Source: Ifrita kowaldi
Lineage: Eukaryota > Chordata > Aves > Passeriformes > Cinclosomatidae
Length of the DNA: 64,000 nt
NCBI GenBank assembly: GCA_013398055.1
Contig: VZRS01006725.1
Location: 62,001 to 126,000 of the forward strand
Reading direction: 5' to 3'
In this document: in pieces, positions 25,670 through 36,674 of the stretch
Layout: each line of letters starts with the position of its first letter
Numbering within the stretch: position 1 is the stretch's first letter
Notes under the pieces: model-generated
What the model was told of the DNA's origin: nothing
The model's database searches: none
Seen by the model: only the letters and a program-made list of their open reading frames with translations
Position numbers and translations under genes: made by a program

Positions 25670-28600
25670 ATCCCAAAGGGTGACTTCCAAATCATCCAGA
25701 TTTCCAAGTCCTGACAAAATGCAGCTGGGAATTTACTCACTTCATGTGTTTTATGATAGCAGAAGGTGACTGAACTGTCAGAATGAAAACATTTAACAGC
25801 AGTAATTTGATTGCAAGGAAATAGAGATAGAATTGAGACAGAAGCAATTGCTTTCTGACAGTGTCTCCCAGATTTCCTTGCAGACCAGCAGAAGAGCTGC
25901 TGGCTACTGGGAGCCTGGGAATTCCTCAGCATCACCCATCCTGTCTCCAACAGGAGCTGCTTAGGGAGGGGAATAATTCTGCACATTTAGACAACAGAGT
26001 GATTAAATATCATAATTTTGTCTTCCAGCAAAAGTTAATGACTTGCTGACCTGTCTGGGAGTTTTCCTAAAACTCCTGTGTAATTGCCACACTAAAGGTT
26101 TGCAAAACAGCCCCTCTCAAGTTTAAAAACCAAAGGCTGTAGCAGCACCCAGCCCCACCGTACAGCACTTCTACATACAATTAGTGCGCAGATATAAATC
26201 AAGATTAACATATTTCTATATTGTGTAATCCCTGGCATTCTCAGCAGAGTAGGTATATGGGCTATTTAGACTTTATTGTATAAGTTTGGAAGCAATTTAA
26301 CTCTTTAATTACACATTTTATGTAATAGCAAGTTACTAAATTATACGTACATAATTCACACATCGAGCACTATGTTGCCCTCATCCTCTCTGCTTTTTAG
26401 TTCCCTTCCTAAAAACAACATCTGCAAGTAATTTCTTTATAGGCATATTTTCCATGATTTGCTGCAAAATAAAATTTGACTCTTTTATTTTATCCTTTTA
26501 GTTGTTTGCCACTTTTTCATACTCTTAAAGCAGTATTACATTGGTATTTCATAGTGATCCACCCTACCCATGTTCTTGCTGAAATTCCCTGCGTTTGGTG
26601 CAGACTTCTGCAAGACAGGGGGGATGGATTTTCAGATCTTTAGGCTATCAGGGTTGTGGTTTAGAGCACAATGTGCATTTCTGGTACAGTTTGCGTGGTG
26701 AAGAACTTGCCCTCCACACTGAAAAACCAATAAGGATAAGGACTCCAAACAACTGCTGTACTAATTTTATTTTCATTTCAAGCCACTTCTGAAAGCTACT
26801 CCAAAAGCAGTTTTTACGGATACTTGCTCAGCTGGGCTGTGTGGATTTATCACATGTTGGGACACTATTTCGGAGGGAAATTCTGCAAAGTTTTCCTGTG
26901 AGGCAATGCTGAAACATCCCAGTTGATAATTTTTTAAAAACTGGTTGTGGTTCTCAATCGGAAATTATACTTGCTAAGTGGTTTATTTTGTGTTTACAAG
27001 AATATGTAAGACATCAAGGACAGGCTTGATTTAAAACAAATTATTTGGAACCATTTAATTTTTTTTAGAATGTTCATATGTGCACATTTTGCAGATTTAG
27101 GGCTTGTCCATAATTGGGAAAAAAACCCCAGTTCAAGTAGCTATGTTATATAGGCTATTAGTTTTGTGCTTCATATCTGATTTGAATAAATTATACTGTG
27201 CTGAGTCCCATGTATTCTGTGCCCCCCCAACCACACAAGTTAATAAAACAGTCTGAGCCTTATATATTTGTAACATTTTACTGAATATGCTATACTCCTA
27301 AATTGAATTTTTTTAATCAAGACAAAGAAAACTCATTGGTTATGTCTGACTTGCATCTAGACTCATTGTAGCATTGAGACTGAATTGCTACTTAATTCAA
27401 AAAGCAAAAGTATAAGAGATTGCACATCTAAAAATGTTTCAGAACCTTCCTATATTTGATGAGACAATCAGTTGTCTGTTTTGTCAAGCAATATACGGTT
27501 CTCATTCCTACCATCCCTCTGTCACAAAGTAATTGTGATTTATATGTGAAACTACACATGATGAGTCGTTAACAGTGGCAATGCACCCAATTCTGGATGA
27601 TCTGTACACACAATACTTATAAACCACATAAATCAGATGCATAAATAGGCAAACAAATGCACAGTTACAGTCCTGTGTGCATAAGGACACACCAAATGCT
27701 TTCCATCTGCAAAGGGATGACCTTCTGCTCTACCAAATGAATTACAAAATCTTTTCTAGCTGCTACCAGTGTGCAGATCATATTCTTAGAACACCCATAA
27801 ACATTCTAGTTACTGCCAGTTTGAGGAATTTTAGCTCAGTACTCTTTTCTCTTTCGCTGCTATGGGAGGAAAGAAATCCTGCTTGTTAGAAGGACAAGAT
27901 GTACTGCTGGATTGTATCCTGACAAATGGCCTTTCCCAGGCTTTAATAGCTCCAGGAAGGGTATCCTTGAAAGTAAGTGGGTGTTTACAGTTGCCATTTG
28001 AATGGGGAAGCACTGCACCTTTCTCCTGGCATCTTTGGGTGGTGTGGGTGAAAACTGCCTTTTGACATATTCCTCCTGTACGTTTCTCTTATGCTGAGGG
28101 GCAGCCTGAAATGTGCTGCTTTTGTTTTACTAAACTCTTCAGTTTTGTAAAAATAGACACTGAGTGTTTTGCTGAAGCAGATCCAAGCAGGATTGCTCGT
28201 TGTGACATTGTGTTACTGCATGAAGTGGGAAAAAGGCACTATTGCAACTTTTCACAGAGGAAGGACAAAATCTAGCCTTCCTTATTCATTAGGGCCTTTC
28301 AGGCTGTGACCGTTCTGTCACAGCTGAGGTGACAGGAGGCCATCCTTCACAGTGATGAACATGTCAGCCTGTTCTCTTCTCAGCTGTCACCCCATCATTA
28401 TGCATATGGCAGAGAGAAGAAAAAAAAAAAAGAAACAGAAAAGACACGATTTGATTGAAACATGGATTTGTGCAGGCATAAGCATCATGGCTCAACAGGT
28501 GTGAGCCCTGTGTTTGAAAGGGGGATGAAAATAGGAATCAGACATCACTAGAGTTTGCCCAGCTCCCTTGTATGAGTCGTGTGGGGTGTGAGGGGTTCTG

Positions 28601-29566
28601 TTCCTGCAGCTTTCCTGCATGGAACGTGTGCTGCTGCTGCCATTTGGTCACACGTAAACTTCTTTATATTACTAAGACTGCAGCTCAGCTATGTCTTACA
28701 GTGTTTGTATTAACAGATACAGCTCCTATGCCTAACTTACACAAATTAAAGGAGGAATATCTAGAAGGACTTTACTCAGTAGATTGTTGCCTGTCTGCAC
28801 CTTTGGAAAGCAAAGCTGTAAGTCAGTAAGGCACAGAGGAAGAGTTGGTCTCAAAGGAGAAGGCTGTGCTGGAGCTGAATGTACAGCTTGCAGCAGGACC
28901 TTGAGTAAATGGATGAATTACAAGAATCTTTTCTATAAAGCACAGCTCAGACAATGCAAATTTTATTTTCCGTGTAAATAAGACAAAGCAGCTACACAAA
29001 TACCTGATATTAAAATCCCTGTTGTGGTTAGAAATCTGTATTAAAGTTCAGTGTGTACTGCTTTGATTTACAGAGCTCTGTAACTGTACAGCTGTCTAGA
29101 GAGAGCAGAAATATCCCAGGCAGATTTCACAGCTGTAGGGAGAAGTGACATTAAAAACCATTATATTTGAAGTCTGGTTTAGAAGGGAGTTTTGTTGCTG
29201 CAAGATCATACATTGAGTACACTGTCATTAAGTTATTTGAAAACATGATGATAATGTGACAGAAAAAATAAATGTGAAAATGTTGACCTGTGTAGAAAAT
29301 CAACTGTTGAAAGGAAGTAAATCAAGTGTTATTCTTGTGATGACCACAGGAAAGTGTTTGACAATGTGATGTATGAAGAGAAAATGATATCTAGAGGAGG
29401 GGTAGAGGAAAGGAAGAACTGGAATGATTTTAGGAAATATTTATAATTCTGACATTTTGCTCTTAGAGTAGACTATCCAAACATTTGACTCCTGCTATTC
29501 TTATAATGCATTTAGTTCAGTAGTGATAAAAAGCTTGCTGGAGAAGCCAAGGACTACATGAGAAGT

Positions 29567-29581
29567 AAAAAAAAAAAAAAA
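29567..29581 (+). repeat. Poly(A) run, 15 nt
   Basis: Uninterrupted A15. There is no CR1-type or other element immediately upstream that would make it a retroposon tail. Confidence 0.9.
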
Positions 29582-30930
29582 GTGATTCAGTGTCCTGGCG
29601 TAAACTGGATCTCATTTGCTCTACTTACTGCAACTTAGTGGAGACTAATTTAAGTGTTACTTACTTCAGAGGTGCTGCTCTGATCTACAGTCAGGAGGGA
29701 AATGTGAACTCCGGTATCAGCCCTCTGTACAGAGCTTTTTGTTGTGGCCCTGAAAATTCCCCGCACTCAGTACTTTTTAAACTTACATAATGTGTCTCAG
29801 TCCCAATTGCTCTATCTATCTATTAACCTACATATGTCTATACTGGGGAAAAGAGTGCAAATCTGCCTTTTGCTATTTCTGTGTGCCCTTGAAACTTCAA
29901 ATAAATCAGACAGAATAAGACCACTCTGCTTTCCACTGGCAGCACACATAGTTGGATTTCACAGGGAGAAAGTACTGGGGCTCTCACTGCAGTCAGTGTA
30001 GCTGCAATGTGTTTGCAAAAGGGGTTTTTTATTATTTTCAGATTAAAATGTAGCATCAGTGATAATGCACTTCCTTGTAACCACACTCTAGGCAATAACA
30101 CATCTTTTGAAGTGTGATCAATGCTGTATGCAAAGCTTCTTTCTTTTAGAAGTAGAAATGCTGAATATTCTCTCAGACATGCTTTTAGAATCTGCCCTCC
30201 GCTGTTACTAGGCTTTAATAAGAGCAAACATCACACAAAAAAATAAAAGGTCATTTATGACAAGAATGTAAATATATGGTAAATCCATAGCAAAAATATG
30301 CCTTCGAGTTAGTTGGGGGAGTTCATTCCAGTCTAGCTTTTGTAAGGGTAGAGTAGCTTAAAAGATTTGTTTATCAACAAATATTACTCTCCATAAATTT
30401 CGTACTATGCTGAAGTTTTTCTCCCCTGTTTCTTTGTCCGCAGAAGCAGACACTGTCTGTGACTTCTTTAAGCTGATTCTGTGCAATCCCAGCATAGGGG
30501 GAGCTGGCCTAGATGGATATTGGGTATTTTGGGGGAGGTTGAGCTTTTTAGATATTTAAACTCTTTTTTTCAGGAGCACTTATTTCACTCAGTGAGGCAA
30601 AATGAGCTATATTTGGGGGGGAAAGAAAAGTAGAACAGAAGAACTGGGAGAAGTTAAAGTGATGTTTAGAGGCTTTGCTAGCAGAGCTGCACCACTGTAA
30701 TTGCTGCTGACAAGACTGGGCACTGCAAAGCTGCTCCAGCACGGGAATGAGGGCACTGGAGCTGCACAGCTTCCCTGGAAAGCCCAAAAACCCAGCCTAT
30801 AGAGCCTCCCTGCTGGTCTCAGGTACTCCAGGGATTAATTACATGGACTGACAATTAATAGGACAAAACTAGATTGAGCTGAACTGTTCCAGCTTCCAGA
30901 ATTTCTCGCATTACCTTAAAATAATATATT

Positions 30931-31078
30931 TCATAGAATTATGGAATCATGGAATGGTTTGGGTTTGAAGAGCCCTTAGAGCTCATCTCGATCCATCCCC
31001 CTGCCGTGGGCAGGGACACCTTCCACTAGTCCAGGTTTCTCGGAGCTCCATCCAATTGAGGCTCCTCAAAGGCATGGA
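30931..31078 (-). mobile_element. CR1 LINE 3' end, 5'-truncated
   Basis: Begins with the duplicated tail unit in antisense ('tcatagaattatggaatcat') followed by 'ggaatggtttgggtttgaag', 'ggcagggacaccttccacta' and a degenerate end near 31078. Minus-strand orientation with the 3' terminus at 30931. Somewhat more diverged than the copy at 5866. Confidence 0.92.
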
Positions 31079-32140
31079 AATAGATCTGAGTCTGAGCTAA
31101 ACTAGAGATGGGACTGAGAAAAGCATAAATCAAAAGCAAGAAAATCCTTGGCTGTCCAAGGATTTACTTTGTTCTGGATTTCTTTCATTTCCTATCTGCC
31201 CCAGCAGAGAACTTTGTTTTCTCTGTGCATGTTAATAAGAACCTGCAGGGGGACTAATAGAATGCAGGGAATGTTTGGCGGAACAGGTAGTGTTACACTT
31301 GTAATTATTTTCTACAGCAATTATTGTTTTTCTGCTTTTTTGGTTCTATTCCAAGACCTGGGCTGTTTTTTTGGAGCACTTACACCCAGGTCTCATTTTT
31401 TCCTTTTCTGCCATTCTCTCTAAGTTATAGAGGTGTTTATTTGTGGACAAGTGAGAGGTGCTGGGAGGGGCAGGCATCATGATTGAACCGTGGGCTCCAA
31501 ACTGAAAAGACTTTTAAAGTTGGGTGTTATTAAGAGCGCATTTAATCAGGGAAAGTGGCAAACAATTTGTTGCAAGACACATAAATACTAGTGGGAAACT
31601 AATTTCAGTGGCATAAAAAACAATCAACACTTGCATATAAAGTAAATGGAATACGGGTGCCCCTGCACATTATTGCTCCTGCTGTGTATCACAGTTATTT
31701 CCAACAATTACTTTCTGCTCTTGACCAAACCAGCCCTTTTTATTGCCCACAGAGTAAGGTGGGGGCAGAAAATATGCAGAGAATGCAAAAACAGCCACAG
31801 GATTTTCCTTTTTTTTCCTTTTTCGTTGGTCATATTTAATAATCATAAACTTCCTTGTTGCTTAAGAGCCTGACCTTCTCTGTTAGCAAAGCTCGCACCT
31901 AAAAATCCTGCAAAGTTTCAATTTCTAAATGTCACAAAATATCAAATGGGTGCAGAAGATAAGAAGCAAGTCAATAAATGTTTGTATTCTTCTTTTGATG
32001 CTCTTTTGTATTTCATTTTCTATGAAAAAAAAAAAAATAACCCAAAGTTTAATTTCTGCTCCAAATGGAACAAAGAAAGAGAGCAGAGCCTGGGGTAGCA
32101 GCCAGTTAAAATATTGATTACAATGCATAGCAATTTGCTA

Positions 32141-32157
32141 AAAAATAAATAAATAAA
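32141..32157 (+). repeat. AAAT microsatellite
   Basis: An A-run passing into three AAAT-type units and ending before CCC. Confidence 0.8.
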
Positions 32158-32544
32158 CCCCAAATGCCTGCAGACTATTTAGGAAAAAGCATACTGTTTC
32201 CTGTGGTGGGAAGAAGTATAATTAAAAAGCTATCAGCAGTCTGGGGTTGTCAAAAATACTTTGTCACCTGAAGCACATTCCTTGTAATTATCTTTTGGGC
32301 TTTAAGCTAGATCACCATTAACCTCCAAAGAAGAAGGGTTACTATGCTTTCTGGTGTGAGAAATTGTATCATCATGTAAATTAAACCCTGTTAGGTAGTC
32401 AAATTGGATTTGGGAAACGATTGAGTATTAAACCCAGTCATGTATATTATCAAATGACACAAAGCATGAAATGCTAAGAGGAAAGGAAACAGTAAACTAT
32501 TTTTTCCTTCCTTAAAATATCAGCATTCTTGTACAAAAACCTAC

Positions 32545-32565
32545 TTTTTTTTTTTTTTTTTTTTT
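32545..32565 (+). repeat. Poly(T) run, 21 nt
   Basis: Uninterrupted T21, the longest homopolymer in the window. As a minus-strand poly(A) it could mark a retrocopy tail, but no recognisable transcript-like sequence adjoins it. Confidence 0.95.
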
Positions 32566-35500
32566 GGTGGAGATAAAAGCAACAAGGTGAGGTAACATGT
32601 ATATGTATGTATATTTTGATTACTTTCTAAAAAATCTTCATTTTCCAGAGTATAGGGAATGAGACAAGCCAGTGCTAGCTGATAATAATGTAACAGTCCT
32701 TGAATCACACATATCTATTACTCAGCATCTCATACCCTGACACGTAATTGCCAGGGTTGCTACGCAATGCCTCCTTCTGCCCAAATGAATCAAGTTTACC
32801 CCATCTCGTGCTGAAGCATTTGCAGCAGTAGTGGCTGCATGGAAGGAAACTTTCTGCATCTCTGCCTGGTAATATGGAACACATGCGAAAAATTTAGTCA
32901 GTTGCTGAGAAAGCAATAATATCCTATAAAACACAGAAAGTCTTGTTTAGGAATAAAGGAAATGAAAAAAAAAATTACTTGAGTTTTCTTTTTACTCTGT
33001 TTCACTCTCTTTTCTTTTTACTGCTTACACTGTAGTCAGTATATGCCTGAGGAATTTGTGGTTTACATCCAAGCAGAAGAAATGCCTTTTAAGCATAGAC
33101 TTTGTTCTTGTTAGCTTCTCTAGCAGTGTTTACAAGATGCAGTATCTCAGTGACCAGCATAAAATAAAGGGGGATTTCACTCTGCTTACAGTGCTGGAGG
33201 TGAACCTGCAAAGACACCCGGTCTGTGTTCCTACAGGTGTTTTAGATGGGCCAACTTGAGGGGCATCATCAAAATTTCAGGCTTTCAGAATTTTTTGTGG
33301 TGCCAAAGTCATTCCTTGTCCCGTTTTCTGCACCCCCTCTGTTTGCTGTCTGCTTCCAGAAATGCCATCAGCTCTTGCAGAAATTTTAAGTTCATACCAA
33401 ATGTTTGTCTCTGTTTCCCAAGCCCGAATGGGGTGATGGGGGCTCAGGGTGTCCCTCAGACCCCCAAGCTCTGCATGGGGAGTGACTGCGCTCGGCTTTG
33501 TGCCCAACAGTTTTCAACAAGCAAAAGAAAGAAAAAAGAAAAACACAACAACTTTTCAGTTCTGCAAGGAACTGGCAGAAAGGAGAAGGCTGAACTTCAT
33601 TTAATGGCGAGGGAAGAGTGGATAATATATTTTTCTCAGGAACAGGAGGAGTGAAAAGACCTTTGCAAATTGCTAACACCCTGTTCCATCATTAAGGAGC
33701 ACACACTTCTTTGTAGTTGCTAAATATAAAAATAATTTGCCGGCAGTATCCAAAGCTGAGAGTTTAAATTTACTTCTTTTTAATTTTATTTTTAAGAGAA
33801 CTTTTTTTTTTTATTTTTCTGCCAAATTACCACATGTTGACAATGGTCTGTATCCGGCATTTACAGTCTTTTTGCTTTCAGCTCGTGGAAAGTGGGTAAT
33901 TAAAGTGGTGTGCACAACAAAGGAGAACATCCATTGGTTCCGTATAAACCTTTTAAAAGCCTCAGAACAGAAAGTAAGGCAGGCTAATATGAATTGCAAA
34001 AGGACACAATTAATTTGTACATGAAAGAAGATTTTTAGTATGCCATTAGCGTCTGTAACAGCCAAAAAATAAAAAGGCAATCATGGATAACCTTGCCAAA
34101 AGTATGACGAACTGCTTGTCATGAAGAAGTTTTGTATTTTAAGCAAATGCATGATGTTTTTGTAAAAATTACTTTGTTAACTCTTTCTTCCTGCCAATGA
34201 AATAGTGTTTAAAAAATGTTATTGAAAGCCATATGATCATTTCAGAGTAGTCAAGAAGAATAACAGCGTCCACTGAAGCAAGTGGAAGTGTTGTTGCTCT
34301 TTGGAAGAATTTTGAATTTTCAGCAGAGCAATTCTGTCTCATTTCCTCTGTGTCCTTGTGCCTTCCCATATAACTTATTAATGGAAGTATCAGTTAAAAA
34401 AAGTCATGAGGAAGTTATGAACCTCTGTTCTATGTCCCATATCTTTAAGAAGCTAATTTTTCCCATTTTATTTTTTTAAAAAAAGAAAGTCTCTTCTCAT
34501 TTTTTACCCTTTTCTTCTCCCTAAGTTAGTTAATCTTTTTCAGCATATATTATCTGCATATTATATAGCATGTAGCCTATTTTTAGAAAAAAATATGTAA
34601 ATTCTAAGAATTTATTAAGTGGTTTTATTTCTAGCTATAGCTAGCCAAGGTCATAAACTGCTCTTGAAGATTCCAGCTAACAATGAAAGTTAAATTACGC
34701 TACAGGTATTAAAAAGACAAGATTGGGTGACTGATGAATTATTTTCTGCATACCATGAAAAGAAAATGAGTCATGGGATTTCAGTAGCCTGATTTAATCA
34801 ATAACTCTGTAATTCCTAATCAATCATAGCTTACTTTTATCCATCATTACAAGGGTGCAATAATTGTTAGTCCTCTGTGAGAGTATCTGACAGCATTAAA
34901 TAATTTATAGAATCATATAGGCACTCATACCAAACAACAAGGAGCTGGTGTCTTGTCAGTGATCGTGAGAAATCATCGTTTATGTTAATAACACTTAAAA
35001 TATCACAGTAGTCTGAAGAGAGACCCCTGAATCTTAGAGCAGTAATGGGGACTGCAGACTGTATCTGCTGGAAATAAGGTGGGAGATACTTGCTGGAAAA
35101 ATGTATTTCTCAAATATTGCATGGTTTACAATGTTTAGTATGTATTTATTTGGGAAAAAAAAATCATTATGGCAATTTATGGAGCAATAAACTGCAGTAT
35201 GGGTGAATTTTATAAGCCTTCCTTGTGTGCCCACTACAGAAGAGCCTTATTGATTATCAGTCTGATTTTTTCGTCAGTGCTGCTCATTTGTAACTCCATT
35301 CATACTCATTTGGTGGCAGGAGAAGGGACAGTTTCTCAGTGCCTGTGGCAATCAGGACAATTTATCTCCAGACAGAAATCTCCTCTCAGAGTCACAGTGC
35401 TCCAATGGCAGCAGCTCGATACCTTCTCTGCAAAGTCCTGGCTCATCTCAGTCCAGTTCCCTCCCTGCTATGTACTCCCTTTCTCACTCTCCACATCCAA

Positions 35501-36174
35501 AGGTTTTGATTTTTCTTTTGATATCTGTAGGATTGTACAAATGAGGTCTTCAAAGGGTCCAGTTGGATCTTTTTGTCCGGGGTAGGTTTATGATTGTCTG
35601 TGCTATCACTGGCATACTCTGCTCTACACATACATATATTTGGATTAATCATAGGAATTATGTTCTGGGTTTTCCCCTTTCTCATTTCATCTTAGGTGCT
35701 GTAAATCTGTCGAAATCAGGACGGATGAGACACTTGCAGTCAGCAGATGCCGTGTGGCAGAGAATCTGTTTTCCACCATTACATCCAGGTTTTTCTTCTT
35801 CCTCTGTGATCCTTCTTCGCCATTTCTGACAAATTTCTCCACTCCGCCATGCTTTATTTCTTTCATTTTTCCTTCCTCCTCTGGATGGATGCTGCCTTCT
35901 TCAGCCTCTCATATTTTCTCCAGTTGTGAACTGCTCAAGGCTGTGCTTGGCCCCAGGCAGTATTTCTTTTATCCTGCCCTTCACTGTGGTCTGTTCCCAT
36001 TGCAGCCATGGCAAAGCTTTGCAATAAATCCCCATTTTCTGCCACTTTTCGAGCTGTGGAAAATACCCCTCTTGATGAGCCAGCCAGTGCAATTAATGAC
36101 AATTACAGCCCTGTTTAGGATTCCCCCTGCAGGGTATATCTCTCTAACCCCAGGGTGGGATTGAATATGGGGAC

Positions 36175-36272
36175 AAAGCTCTACAACCTGATCTAATGTG
36201 AAGTCAGCCCTTGGAGAGGCAGGGGGTTGGAGTCCTGAAGTCCTTGCAACCAGAATTATTGTCTGGTTCCAA
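36175..36272 (+). mobile_element. Diverged CR1 LINE 3' end
   Basis: The stretch 'acctgatctaatgtgaagtc', 'ggagaggcagggggttggag', then 'gaagtccttgcaaccagaat' has the order of the CR1 3' end: 'agggggttggactagatga', 'ggtcccttccaacc', then an ATTCTGTG tail. The tail here is degraded ('attattgtctggttcc'). It is more diverged than the other copies and the 5' border is uncertain. Confidence 0.6.
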
Positions 36273-36566
36273 ATACAGCCTTCTTCCCAAAGTATTCTTT
36301 AAAGAGATGTGTAAGACTCCCTAAGGATGCACGAAGCATCTCCTCTTCTTTCCCATCTGGATTTCTGAGTTTCATTTTGCCTCCCAAAGAATCCACACTT
36401 GAAAGCACAGTTGGGGTATTAGGCTTCTTTCCAAAAGAATTAAAGAAATATCGAGCTCCAATTTGCCTGAAACTTCTTGCAATATTTTTCTGCTTTACAT
36501 TCTGAGATAGAGAAAATTCATGATGACTGCTCCCATGTAGAAAATGATGAATTAAATACAAAATAA

Positions 36567-36582
36567 AAATAATAATAATAAA
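36567..36582 (+). repeat. AAT microsatellite
   Basis: Consecutive AAT units inside an A-rich stretch. Confidence 0.85.
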
Positions 36583-36657
36583 TTGGATTTTCAATCATTA
36601 CTTGAATGATCCTTTTCCAGGACTCTAAAATTTCTTCTGCTTATTTACTTAGGGGGG

Positions 36658-36674
36658 AAAAAAAAAAAAAAAAG
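36658..36674 (+). repeat. Poly(A) run, 17 nt
   Basis: G6 followed by an uninterrupted A17. No retroposon body was recognised upstream. Confidence 0.93.

Larger units (their letters stand above)
24062..30930. other. Non-genic unique sequence
   Basis: About 6.9 kb without a recognised gene or repeat family. It includes a perfect 12-bp-stem hairpin at 25642-25669, an A-rich tract at 28418-28432 and an A15 run at 29567-29581. Open frames reach at most about 150 codons (minus 25540-25986) with no motif. CpG is scarce. Confidence 0.55.
31079..36174. other. Non-genic unique sequence, AT-rich
   Basis: No gene recognised. It holds a T21 run at 32545-32565, an AAAT repeat at 32141-32157, a long pyrimidine tract at 32983-33033 ending in TGTAG, and an AT-rich block at 34510-34960 with homeodomain-type and AP-1-type sites that resembles a conserved non-coding element. 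The pyrimidine-rich plus-strand open frame at 35754-36164 has low complexity and no domain. Confidence 0.5.

Noticed and set aside
32545..32565. T21 run as the tail of a minus-strand processed pseudogene
   Set aside because: The adjacent sequence on the expected side has no recognisable transcript or open frame, and I saw no flanking target-site duplication.
34905..34925. 'tagaatcatatag' resembling an antisense CR1 tail
   Set aside because: The following bases do not continue into the CR1 3' block, so the match is too short.
35754..36164. 136-codon plus-strand open frame rich in Phe/Ser/Pro/Leu
   Set aside because: Arises from pyrimidine-rich low-complexity DNA and has no recognised family.
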